Assembly: GCA_902607525.1 (NCBI GenBank)
Contig: CACLKK010000003.1
Coordinates: 1 to 47,569, forward strand
DNA: 47,569 bases
From: an uncultured Pelagibacteraceae bacterium
GTDB lineage: Bacteria > Pseudomonadota > Alphaproteobacteria > Pelagibacterales > Pelagibacteraceae
Reading direction: 5' to 3'
Shown here: one piece after another, positions 17,072 through 25,032 of the stretch
Layout: every line of letters begins with the position of its first letter
How positions within the stretch are numbered: position 1 is the stretch's first letter
Notes under the pieces: model-generated
The model's input: only the letters and a program-made list of their open reading frames with translations
Told to the model about the DNA's origin: nothing
Databases searched by the model: none
Made by a program: the position numbers and the translations under genes

Positions 17072-18066
17072 TTAAGCTAGAAAAAAGTAAAGATAATCAA
17101 AAGAAGTCTGGTTTACTGGTCGGAAATCCAGTTTATAAGCCATTTAGATACCCATGGTGTTATGATGCTTGGTTAACACAACAAAGAATTCATTGGCTTC
17201 CCGAAGAAGTTCCCTTGGGTGATGATGTTCGAGACTGGCAAAAGAATTTAAATCAAGCTGAAAAAAATTTGTTAACCCAAATATTTAGATTTTTTACACA
17301 AGCAGATGTCGAGGTAAGTAATTGTTACATAAGACATTACATGAATGTATTTAAGCCTACGGAAACTTTAATGATGATGTCCGCATTTGCTTCAATGGAA
17401 ACTGTTCATATTGCTGCTTATTCTCATCTATTAGATACAATAGGCATGCCGGAGTCAGAGTACTCTGCTTTTTTAAAATATAAAGAGATGAAAGATAAGT
17501 ATGATTATATGCAAGGCTTTGATGTAAAATCTAATCATGACATAGCTAAAACTATTGCTGTCTTTAGTGCATTCACAGAAGGTTTACAGCTCTTTGCAAG
17601 TTTTGCAATTTTATTGAATTTTCCAAGACAAAACAAAATGAAAGGAATGGGACAAATTGTTACTTGGTCTGTAAGAGATGAGACTCTTCATTGCAACTCA
17701 ATGATAAAATTATTTAGAACCTTTATTGATGAAAATCCTGACATATGGACAGAAAAACTTAAAAAAGAAATTTACGAAGCATGCAGAACAATTGTTTCTC
17801 ACGAAGATTCTTTTATAAATCTGGCATTTGAAATGGGTCCTATTCAAGGTCTTACTGCTGATGAAGTTAAACAATATATTCGTTGGATTGGAAATAGAAG
17901 ATTAATTCAACTTGGACTTGAACCAATATATCAAGTGGACAAAAATCCACTCACATGGCTAGACACAATGCTTAACGCGGTTGAACATATGAATTTCTTT
18001 GAAGGCAGAGCAACAGAATATTCTAAAGCCTCAACAAAAGGTACTTGGGCAGAGGCTTTTTCATAA
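17053..18066 (+). CDS. nrdB: Ribonucleotide reductase class I, beta subunit
   Basis: The 337-residue radical-generating subunit keeps every expected residue: metal ligands D85, E116-x-x-H119, E176 and E210-x-x-H213, and a tyrosine at E116+7 (Y123), matching the E. coli radical Tyr122 position. It is therefore a tyrosyl-radical enzyme, not one of the tyrosine-less types; the metal (Fe or Mn) cannot be read from sequence. The C-terminus (FFEGRATEYSKA) is standard. ATG 17053 overlaps the nrdA end by 19 bp; a second in-frame ATG at 17062 is an alternative. No ATP-cone is fused to this subunit either. Confidence 0.93.
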   Translation: MSIMSVVKLEKSKDNQKKSGLLVGNPVYKPFRYPWCYDAWLTQQRIHWLPEEVPLGDDVRDWQKNLNQAEKNLLTQIFRFFTQADVEVSNCYIRHYMNVFKPTETLMMMSAFASMETVHIAAYSHLLDTIGMPESEYSAFLKYKEMKDKYDYMQGFDVKSNHDIAKTIAVFSAFTEGLQLFASFAILLNFPRQNKMKGMGQIVTWSVRDETLHCNSMIKLFRTFIDENPDIWTEKLKKEIYEACRTIVSHEDSFINLAFEMGPIQGLTADEVKQYIRWIGNRRLIQLGLEPIYQVDKNPLTWLDTMLNAVEHMNFFEGRATEYSKASTKGTWAEAFS

Positions 18067-18125
18067 TTTATTCACTTCCTTAAATACATTTCTGTTAGTA
18101 AACTAATTTCTTGAAAGGAGATCTT

Positions 18126-18449
18126 ATGGCAACATTTTATGCATTGGGTAAATATACTGCTCAAGGATATCAAGGTTTCTGCAAAGATCCAAAATCAGAT
18201 AGAGCTCAAGCAGCTCGAACTGCAGCTGAAGCTGTTGGAGCTAAATTAGTTTCATATACTGGTTTAAGAGGACCTTATGATTTCTTAGCCGTATTTGAAG
18301 GAACTTTTGCACAAGGCGCTGGCGTTAAAATGGCAACGGAAGCTAGTGGTGCTCTTTGCGATATTGCAGTTTGTGAAGCAATTAACATTAATGAAGTTGC
18401 AGCAAATGCTGCAAAAATCGCAGCAGCTTATAAAGGTCCAGGAAAATAA
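18126..18449 (+). CDS. GYD domain protein
   Basis: The 107-residue protein matches the GYD family (ferredoxin-like fold, function unknown): MATFYALGKYTAQGYQGFCKDPKSDR, then GAKLVSYTGLRGPYDFLAVFEG. It is Ala-rich, with the second half AAxxAAAxIAAAY-like, and has no signal peptide or membrane segment. ATG 18126 follows AAAGGAG (18114-18120) at 5-bp spacing, the best Shine-Dalgarno in the window, so it may be a highly translated protein. A frame-extending TTG at 18111 is inside that ribosome site and is rejected. It ends 4 bp from the stop of the convergent prpC. Confidence 0.85.
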   Translation: MATFYALGKYTAQGYQGFCKDPKSDRAQAARTAAEAVGAKLVSYTGLRGPYDFLAVFEGTFAQGAGVKMATEASGALCDIAVCEAININEVAANAAKIAAAYKGPGK

Positions 18450-18453
18450 TTTT

Positions 18454-19578
18454 TTATCTTTGGTTGAGAAGCATTACTTTACGGTGCTTCTCTCCACTGT
18501 ATTTAGACAAAGGTCTAATTAATTTATTAGCCGCATGTTGTTCCATGATATGCGCTGACCAACCTGTTACTCGTGAAAGAACAAATATTGGAGTAAAGAA
18601 ATCTGTATCAAACCCCATCAAATGGTATGTAGGTCCAGTAGGGAAGTCAACATTGGGATGGATATCTTTTCTATTAATCATTACATTTTTAACTATGTCA
18701 TAAATTTTAAGAAATTTTTTATCATTTTTTATTTTAGAAACTTTTTTAAAGTATTTTTCCATAGTAGGCACTCTTGAATCACCTTTTTTATAAACTCTAT
18801 GACCAAAACCCATTACTACTTCTTTTTTATCAAGAGCACTATTTATCCATTTCAAAGCATTTTCAGGTTTTTTAATTTTATTCATCATGAGCATTACTGC
18901 TTCGTTTGCTCCACCATGCAAAGGACCCTTTAAACTTCCTATTGCGCCTGTAATTGCGCTATGAATATCAGACAAACTACTTGTAATCGTTCTTGCAGTA
19001 AAAGTTGAAACGTTGAAACTATGTTCGGCATAGAGAATTAAAGAAACATCAAAAGCCTTAATAATTTCTTTACTTGGCATTTTTCCAAAACACATATAGA
19101 AAAAGTTTTCAGAAAAACCCAAACCTTTTTTTGGTGGTATTACACTTTTACCTTTTCTTGTTCTAAAGAATGCAGCCATAGCAGTAGGAGTTTTTGCAAA
19201 TATTCTTATTGATTTTCTCATATTAGCTGCAGTAGAATTATTACTTGTATCTTTATCTTCAAGACCCATTACACTAACAACTGTCCTAGCTACATCCATC
19301 GGATGAGACTTTTTAGGCATATGCTTTACGATTTCTCTAAGATTTATTGTAATATTTCTATTTTCTTCTAACTCCCTTTTAAATTTTTTTAATTTAGCTT
19401 TATTAGGTAATTCTTTATTTAGTATTAGATAAGCAACTTCTTCAAAACTACAATTCTCACAGAGATCTTGAACAGCATATCCTCTATATGTAAGTGAATT
19501 TATATCAGGCATTACTTGGGAGATAGTTGTTTCATCAACAACTATTCCTAATAAACCTTTTTTTACATCATCGCTCAT
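18454..19578 (-). CDS. prpC: Citrate synthase family, probably 2-methylcitrate synthase
   Basis: The 374-residue enzyme condenses an acyl-CoA with oxaloacetate. The start KGLLGIVVDETTISQV and the length are those of the short PrpC-type enzymes rather than long GltA. Catalytic parts are present: GPLHGGANEAV (His), MGFGHRVYKKGDSR (His) and NVDFPTG (Asp). It lies 3 bp downstream of a prpB homologue, which supports 2-methylcitrate synthesis from propionyl-CoA. Citrate synthesis as a second activity is common in the group. prpD is not in the window. Confidence 0.85.
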   Translation of the reverse strand: MSDDVKKGLLGIVVDETTISQVMPDINSLTYRGYAVQDLCENCSFEEVAYLILNKELPNKAKLKKFKRELEENRNITINLREIVKHMPKKSHPMDVARTVVSVMGLEDKDTSNNSTAANMRKSIRIFAKTPTAMAAFFRTRKGKSVIPPKKGLGFSENFFYMCFGKMPSKEIIKAFDVSLILYAEHSFNVSTFTARTITSSLSDIHSAITGAIGSLKGPLHGGANEAVMLMMNKIKKPENALKWINSALDKKEVVMGFGHRVYKKGDSRVPTMEKYFKKVSKIKNDKKFLKIYDIVKNVMINRKDIHPNVDFPTGPTYHLMGFDTDFFTPIFVLSRVTGWSAHIMEQHAANKLIRPLSKYSGEKHRKVMLLNQR

Positions 19579-19581
19579 AAA

Positions 19582-20478
19582 TTATTCATGTCCATCAGTT
19601 TTAAAATCAGTAATTTTTTTATCTGGCCTATTATATTTTTCATATTCAACCAGTTCATAAAGTCTTTTACGGGTTTGCATTTTATCGATAATATTATTTT
19701 GATGTCCATCCTTAAAAATGACTTTTAATCCATCCTCAACGTTCTTCATTGCTAATCTTTGTGTTGTAACTGGATAAATAACAATATTGTAACCTAAATT
19801 TTCTAACTGATTTGCTGATAAAATTTTTGATTTACCAAATTCTGTCATATTAGCCAACAAATATGATTTTGAATTTTTTCTAATCTGTTCAAATTCATGT
19901 TCATTTTTCATAGCTTCTGGGAAGATGATATCAGCCCCCGCATCTTCATAAGCTTTAATTCTTTCAATAGTTTTATTTAATCCTTCTACTGTGTTAGCAT
20001 CAGTTCTTACTATTATTGTAAAATTTTCATCTTTTCTCGATTCAACACAAGTTTTTATTTTTTTTAACATTTCTTTAACTGAAATAATTTCTTTGTTATC
20101 TAAATGACCACATCTTTTTTCATCAATTTGGTCTTCTACATGGCAACCTGAAAGACCAAAGCTTTCAAATATCTCTACCGTTTTTTTACAATTTTTAAAT
20201 CCAGTGTCAGCGTCAGCAATAGAAGGCAAATCAGAAACTCTTGATATTTGTTTTGCTCTGTAGCTTACTTCTTTCAATGTAGTAAGACCTATATCAGGCA
20301 TACCTAGATCATTAGACATAACAGCACCAGAAATATAAATTCCATCAAAACCAATTTCAGTTATTAGTTTTGCAGTAAGAGGATTATAAGCTCCTGGAAA
20401 TTTTAATATCTTTTTTGTTTTTAATTTTTTTTTTAAATCTTTTCTTTTTTCAGAAGGATTTTTTTTTGTAAAATGCAT
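19582..20478 (-). CDS. prpB: Methylisocitrate lyase
   Basis: This lyase splits 2-methylisocitrate to pyruvate and succinate. From ATG 20478 it has 298 residues: MHFTKKNPSEKR, ISGAVMSNDLGMPDIGLTTL, the Mg-binding IADADTGF (D89, D91) and the catalytic EKRCGHL with C123, the same number as the catalytic Cys of E. coli PrpB. A TTG six codons upstream (20496) would overlap the LysE gene by 8 bp; ATG 20478 matches the family N-terminus better and leaves a 10-bp gap. The isocitrate lyase/PEP mutase superfamily includes other activities, but the prpC neighbour supports this one. Confidence 0.88.
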   Translation of the reverse strand: MHFTKKNPSEKRKDLKKKLKTKKILKFPGAYNPLTAKLITEIGFDGIYISGAVMSNDLGMPDIGLTTLKEVSYRAKQISRVSDLPSIADADTGFKNCKKTVEIFESFGLSGCHVEDQIDEKRCGHLDNKEIISVKEMLKKIKTCVESRKDENFTIIVRTDANTVEGLNKTIERIKAYEDAGADIIFPEAMKNEHEFEQIRKNSKSYLLANMTEFGKSKILSANQLENLGYNIVIYPVTTQRLAMKNVEDGLKVIFKDGHQNNIIDKMQTRKRLYELVEYEKYNRPDKKITDFKTDGHE

Positions 20479-20488
20479 ATCATAAATA

Positions 20489-21088
20489 TTAATCAATAAC
20501 GATTATAACAGCTGTAATAACTAATAATAAAGCTAATAAATATTCTATAATTTTTTTAATTTTAGTATCCTTAATTATCAACTTAATTGAAGATCCAAAA
20601 AGCGCCCATATACAAATAGAGGGAATACAAACAAATGGTGCAGTTCCTGCAACAAACATAGTAGCAACAATAAAATTTTCTTCATTTGGAAAAAAAGCAG
20701 TTGCAGCAGTTAATGCTACAACCCATGCTTTAGGATTAATAAATTGAAAAAGTGCAGCTTCATAAAATCTAAGAGGTCTTCCGCTTTCTTTGTCACTATC
20801 AGCTAAAGATCCGAGAATTTTCCATCCTAGATAAAGCAGATAAAAGAAACAGAGCCATTTAAGATAAAATTGAATGATTGGAAAATTTTGAAACAAAGCA
20901 CCCAAGCCAAAGCAAACCAAAGTTATTTGAATTACATGACCAAAGGGAATCCCAAACATATGAGGCATAGTTCTTTTAAAACCAAATTTAATACCTGAGG
21001 CAGTCAGCATCGCATTATTTGGTCCTGGTGTTGCAAACATTACAAAATAATAACTTGCAAGAGCAAAAAAAAGTTTAAATTCAATCAT
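20489..21088 (-). CDS. LysE family amino-acid exporter
   Basis: The 199-residue inner-membrane protein starts with six hydrophobic segments' worth of LysE/RhtB sequence, including TPGPNNAMLTASGIKFGFKRTMPHMFGIPFGH near the N-terminus, the family signature. Members export lysine, arginine, homoserine, threonine or similar compounds. ATG 21088 overlaps the stop of the upstream phosphatase gene by 8 bp (ATGATTGA); a longer TTG start at 21106 is less likely. The substrate is unknown. Confidence 0.87.
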   Translation of the reverse strand: MIEFKLFFALASYYFVMFATPGPNNAMLTASGIKFGFKRTMPHMFGIPFGHVIQITLVCFGLGALFQNFPIIQFYLKWLCFFYLLYLGWKILGSLADSDKESGRPLRFYEAALFQFINPKAWVVALTAATAFFPNEENFIVATMFVAGTAPFVCIPSICIWALFGSSIKLIIKDTKIKKIIEYLLALLLVITAVIIVID

Positions 21089-21770
21089 AAATATATTTTT
21101 CAACAATTTTTTCTAAATCAACAAAATCTTTTACTAAGTGATCATGGTAAATTTCATTGGATTTTTTTTCAGTGTATCCGTCATCAATCAAAACAAATGG
21201 TATATTAGCAGCTTTAGAAGCTTTTGAATCAGTCTCGCTGTCACCAACCATCAAAGTTTTTTTTACATTTCCTCCTATAATTTCAATAGTGTCAGTTAAG
21301 TGTTTAGGATTAGGTTTGTTGTAATTAAAAGTGTTGCCACCAGCAACATAGTCAAAATAATCATAGATTTTAATTTTTTTTAAAAGATCAATCGATAAAT
21401 GTTCTTGTTTATTTGTACAAACAGCCATACTGATGGATTTCTTTTTACACCAAGACAGAAAATTTTTTGTTCCATTTTTAAGTGTACTTTCCTCAGCTAT
21501 ATTTTTGCTATAGTAATCTATAAATTCTTTTGTCATCTCTTCTATCACATCATCAGTTTTTTTAATTTTTCCTGACATTTCCGCTAATTCATGCATAGAT
21601 CTGGTCAGCATTACTTTTGAACCTCTTCCTGCTAATTTTTTAATATCAGTAAGATTTCTTTCACCATAACCATACTTTTTCATAACATGATTGTGAGCTC
21701 GCATTAAATCTGGAGCAGAATTAACTAATGTTCCATCTAAATCAAATAAAATTGTAAATTTTTGACTCAT
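21081..21770 (-). CDS. gph: HAD hydrolase, phosphoglycolate phosphatase
   Basis: The 229-residue enzyme shows the HAD motifs in order: FDLDGTLVNSAPD (nucleophile D10, acid D12), VCTNK, the lysine of YNKPNPKHL and MVGDSETDSKAS (Mg ligands). DLMRAHNHVMKKYGY and GRGSKVML are features of Gph, which removes 2-phosphoglycolate produced by DNA repair. Other HAD phosphatases share these motifs, so the substrate is likely but not certain. It is the first gene of the minus-strand gph-lysE-prpB-prpC run. Confidence 0.83.
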   Translation of the reverse strand: MSQKFTILFDLDGTLVNSAPDLMRAHNHVMKKYGYGERNLTDIKKLAGRGSKVMLTRSMHELAEMSGKIKKTDDVIEEMTKEFIDYYSKNIAEESTLKNGTKNFLSWCKKKSISMAVCTNKQEHLSIDLLKKIKIYDYFDYVAGGNTFNYNKPNPKHLTDTIEIIGGNVKKTLMVGDSETDSKASKAANIPFVLIDDGYTEKKSNEIYHDHLVKDFVDLEKIVEKYIYD

Positions 21771-21815
21771 TTGTTAAGTATTAATAAGAAATATTTTGTG
21801 AGTTATTTCAAAGTT

Positions 21816-21821
21816 TATAAT
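21816..21821 (+). promoter_or_regulatory. -10 box TATAAT of the glmU/glmS operon
   Basis: A perfect TATAAT lies 19 bp before the GlmU-type ATG in the 70-bp divergent region. The best upstream partner is a T-rich TTTTGT (21794-21799, 16-bp spacer), a weak -35. The leader would be about 13 nt with AAAGAGAAA as the ribosome site. Confidence 0.42.
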
Positions 21822-21840
21822 AATGTAAAGAGAAATCTTG

Positions 21841-22479
21841 ATGACATCAACAAACAAAAAGAAAATAGCTTTAATAGAAAAGTATAAACAAGAAAAATTG
21901 AGAAATGAGGCTATGAAAATGGGAGTTACTATAAAATCCCCGGAAACTGTATTTTTGTCTAATGATACTAAATATGGAAAAAATGTAGTTATCAATCCAT
22001 ACGTTGTAATAGGAAAAAAAACAAAAATAGGAAATAATGTTGAAATTTTTCCCTTTACACATATCGAAAATGCAATTTTGGAAGACAAAGTGAATGTAGG
22101 TCCTTTTTCCAGAGTGCGACCAGGTTCTTTTTTATCAAAAGGTTCTAGAGTTGGAAATTTTGTTGAAGTTAAAAAAAGTAAAATTGGAAAAAATTCAAAA
22201 ATTAATCATTTATCTTATGTTGGTGACTCCACAGTAGGAAAAAATGTAAATATTGGAGCAGGAACCATTACTTGCAACTATGATGGAAAAAAGAAAAATA
22301 AAACTAAAATTTTGGATGGTGCTTTTATAGGCTCTAACAGTGCGCTGGTTGCACCAATAAAAATCGGAAAAAACTCTGTGGTAGGAGCCGGATCTACTTT
22401 AACTAGAAATGTAAAAAATAAATCGCTTTCGCTGACCAGATCAAATCAAGTTGAAATAAAAAATTATAAGAGAAAATAA
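21841..22479 (+). CDS. glmU: Stand-alone GlmU acetyltransferase domain (split GlmU)
   Basis: The 212-residue protein is only the C-terminal half of GlmU: a left-handed beta-helix of hexapeptide repeats that acetylates glucosamine-1-phosphate. It starts at the interdomain helix (RNEAMKMGVTIKSPETVFLS), where normal GlmU joins its uridylyltransferase. Acetyltransferase residues are kept: R93, K111, H123, Y126, N146-Y147 and K152 (E. coli R333, K351, H363, Y366, N386-Y387, K392). The roughly 230-residue uridylyltransferase is missing and no remnant lies upstream, where the divergent gph begins 70 bp away. ATG 21841 is chosen over a TTG at 21838. It overlaps glmS by one base (TAATG). Confidence 0.88.
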   Translation: MTSTNKKKIALIEKYKQEKLRNEAMKMGVTIKSPETVFLSNDTKYGKNVVINPYVVIGKKTKIGNNVEIFPFTHIENAILEDKVNVGPFSRVRPGSFLSKGSRVGNFVEVKKSKIGKNSKINHLSYVGDSTVGKNVNIGAGTITCNYDGKKKNKTKILDGAFIGSNSALVAPIKIGKNSVVGAGSTLTRNVKNKSLSLTRSNQVEIKNYKRK

Positions 22480-24299
22480 TGTGTGGGATAATTGGTATAG
22501 CTAGTAATAAATCTGTTACCCCAAATATCATTCAATCTCTTAAAAAACTTGAATATAGAGGATACGATTCAGCGGGGATAGCAACAATTGAAAGCGGTAA
22601 TTTAGACGAAAAAAAATGCCCAGGAAGAGTTGAAGATTTAGAAAAAATTTTACTCAAAAGACCATCACAAGGATTTATTGGTATTGGTCATGTTAGATGG
22701 GCAACACATGGTATACCGAATCAAGTAAATGCACACCCTCATTCTTCAGATGAAGTTTCTGTAGTTCATAATGGAATAATTGAAAACTCTAATGAATTAA
22801 AAAAAGATTTAGAAAAAAAGGGTTATAAATTTAAATCACAAACAGATACTGAAGTTATTACATTTCTTCTTACTGATTTTTTGAAGGATTTTGATTTAGT
22901 GATAGCTATTAATAAAACACTAAAAGCACTTAATGGAAGCTTTGCTTTAGGTATACTTTTTAAAAAATATAATGATATTGTTGTCGGAGCTAGAAGAGGG
23001 AGTCCGCTAGCAGTTGGTTATGGTCCTAATGAAAATTACCTAGGATCTGACTCTTACGCTTTAAAATCAATGACAAAAAAAATCACTTATTTAGATGACG
23101 GAGATGTATGTGTATTAACAAATAATAAAATAGATTTTTATAATTCTAAAAATAAAAAAATTAATAAAGAAGTTTTGATTCTTTCCGATGACAAACATAC
23201 TGCTGAAAAAGGTGATTATAAAGATTTTATGTCTAAAGAAATTAGTGAACAAAACATTACTTCCAAAAATTGTGTTAAAGAATATGTTGACCATTTAAGA
23301 AAAGATATAAATTTATATAATTTTCCTATAAAACCCAAAGATATTCAAAAAATCATTTTGATTGGATGTGGTACTGCCTATCACTCTTGTATTACAGCAA
23401 AATATTGGTTTGAAGAACTTACAAATATTCAAATTGATATAGATGTTGCGTCTGAATTTAGATACAGAAAAATTAAATTTAATAAAAAAAATTTATATGT
23501 TTTTGTTTCACAATCAGGAGAGACTGCCGATACATTTGCAGCTCTTGATATATGTAAAAAAAATAAAGTTAAAACATGCTCGATAGTAAATGTAGTTGAA
23601 AGTTCAATAGCCAGATCTTCAGATTTTGTATTACCTATTCATGCCGGTCCAGAAATAGGAGTTGCATCAACTAAGGCTTTCATAGGACAACTGTTGGTTC
23701 TATATATATTGGCTCTTAAAATTTCTGATATAAGAAAAGAAATATTAAAACCTGATTACGAAAAAAAAATTAATGATCTTAAAAAACTTCCAGATTTAAT
23801 TAAAAAAACATTAAATTATTGTCATAACAATACTCCAATTATTGCTAAAGATTTTTTAAAAGCGAAAGGAGCTATGTTTATAGGTAGAGGTATATCTTTT
23901 CCAATAGCATTGGAAGGCGCTTTAAAATTAAAAGAATTGTCCTATTTACATGCAGAAGGGTATCCAGCGGGCGAAATGAAACATGGACCTCTAGCTTTAA
24001 TTGAAGAAGGTTTACCAGTTGTAATTTTAGCACCCAGGGATAGATACTTTGAAAAAACAATTTCAAATATGCAAGAAGTTATTGCAAGAGGAGGTAAGGT
24101 AATTTTAATAACAAATGAAAATAGCAAAATCATAAGTGAAAATGTAAGATTTACATTAGAAATACCAATAACAAATGAAAATTTAACGCCGTTACTTATG
24201 ACAGTTCCACTGCAACTTTTGGCATATCACGTGGCAGCACTTAAAAATTGTGATATTGATAAACCTAGAAATTTAGCAAAATCAGTTACAGTAGAATAA
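22479..24299 (+). CDS. glmS: Glutamine-fructose-6-phosphate aminotransferase
   Basis: The 606-residue enzyme makes glucosamine-6-phosphate from fructose-6-phosphate and glutamine, the first step to UDP-GlcNAc. C2 of MCGIIGIA is the glutaminase nucleophile; RWATHG and HNGIIEN follow in the N-terminal domain. Two SIS domains carry GCGTAYHS, SQSGETADT and ASTKAF, and the protein ends in the conserved AKSVTVE. It is coupled to the acetyltransferase gene by a TAATG overlap, placing two steps of amino-sugar synthesis in one operon. Its 3' end overlaps pgl by 18 bp on the other strand. Confidence 0.97.
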   Translation: MCGIIGIASNKSVTPNIIQSLKKLEYRGYDSAGIATIESGNLDEKKCPGRVEDLEKILLKRPSQGFIGIGHVRWATHGIPNQVNAHPHSSDEVSVVHNGIIENSNELKKDLEKKGYKFKSQTDTEVITFLLTDFLKDFDLVIAINKTLKALNGSFALGILFKKYNDIVVGARRGSPLAVGYGPNENYLGSDSYALKSMTKKITYLDDGDVCVLTNNKIDFYNSKNKKINKEVLILSDDKHTAEKGDYKDFMSKEISEQNITSKNCVKEYVDHLRKDINLYNFPIKPKDIQKIILIGCGTAYHSCITAKYWFEELTNIQIDIDVASEFRYRKIKFNKKNLYVFVSQSGETADTFAALDICKKNKVKTCSIVNVVESSIARSSDFVLPIHAGPEIGVASTKAFIGQLLVLYILALKISDIRKEILKPDYEKKINDLKKLPDLIKKTLNYCHNNTPIIAKDFLKAKGAMFIGRGISFPIALEGALKLKELSYLHAEGYPAGEMKHGPLALIEEGLPVVILAPRDRYFEKTISNMQEVIARGGKVILITNENSKIISENVRFTLEIPITNENLTPLLMTVPLQLLAYHVAALKNCDIDKPRNLAKSVTVE

Positions 24300-24962
24300 A
24301 AAATTATTTTTTTTCCTTAAGAATGAGACTGGGTATTTAAAATTTTTATCTAAAAGAATTTTATTTATAATATTCAATTTCTTTCTTCCGGGAGCCCACA
24401 AAAAAATTGATTTACTATTGTTTAGACACTTTAAACTTAATGATATTCTAAAAAAATCTTTTCTTTTAACAAAAATAACATTTTTATTAGTTTTTTTTTT
24501 TACATTATTTTCAAACAAAGATGCGATATGACCATCGTTACCTAGACCTAATAATGTTAAATCAAAATTAACTTTTTTATTAAAAAAATAATTTTTTATT
24601 TTTTTTTCATAATTTAATACATTATTTTTTATTATTTTTTGATTTGTTGGAATTTTAAATATTTGTTTATTTGTAATTTTAATTTTATTCAATAAATATT
24701 TTTTGCACATTTTAATATTAGAATGTTTGGAATCTTCTTTTACATATCTTTCATCACTAATAAAAAAATCAATTTTTTGCCAAGATATTTTTTTATTTTT
24801 TGCAAGAGACTTATAAAGTTTTATTGGACTTTCTCCTCCAGTTAGCACTAAAGAAAATCTTCTTTTTCTACTATTTCTAATTTTACTTATAAATAATCTT
24901 ATAAATTTTCTAATTAAAAAATTTTCGTCCTTTTCATGAATAATTTTTCCAAATTTGGCCAT
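24282..24962 (-). CDS. pgl: 6-phosphogluconolactonase
   Basis: The 226-residue protein hydrolyses 6-phosphogluconolactone in the pentose phosphate or Entner-Doudoroff route. It shows LTGGESPIKLY, FISDERYV and LLGLGNDGHIASLF, the three conserved blocks of the DevB/SOL type lactonase. It is unusually rich in Lys and Asn, even for this window. No zwf or edd gene is adjacent. It converges on glmS with an 18-bp overlap and diverges from the DAHP synthase gene across 70 bp. Confidence 0.87.
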   Translation of the reverse strand: MAKFGKIIHEKDENFLIRKFIRLFISKIRNSRKRRFSLVLTGGESPIKLYKSLAKNKKISWQKIDFFISDERYVKEDSKHSNIKMCKKYLLNKIKITNKQIFKIPTNQKIIKNNVLNYEKKIKNYFFNKKVNFDLTLLGLGNDGHIASLFENNVKKKTNKNVIFVKRKDFFRISLSLKCLNNSKSIFLWAPGRKKLNIINKILLDKNFKYPVSFLRKKNNFLFYCN

Positions 24963-24989
24963 TTTATTACCTAAGTCGTATATTCTATC

Positions 24990-25018
24990 TTGGTTTTTTT
25001 AAGTGTATACCTTATATA
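24990..25018 (+). promoter_or_regulatory. Probable promoter of DAHP synthase
   Basis: TTGGTT (24990-24995), a 17-bp spacer and TATATA (25013-25018) fit a sigma-70 promoter, with a start about 8 nt before the ATG at 25033. A 7-bp inverted repeat, ACCTAAG (24969-24975) and CTTAGGT (25022-25028), flanks it and could be an operator or chance. Confidence 0.45.
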
Positions 25019-25032
25019 GACCTTAGGTTGAA

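Noticed and set aside
24107-24185. Direct repeat AATAACAAATGAAAAT occurring twice
   Set aside because: Both copies lie inside glmS and code for ITNEN at two unrelated sites; chance in AT-rich coding DNA is likely.
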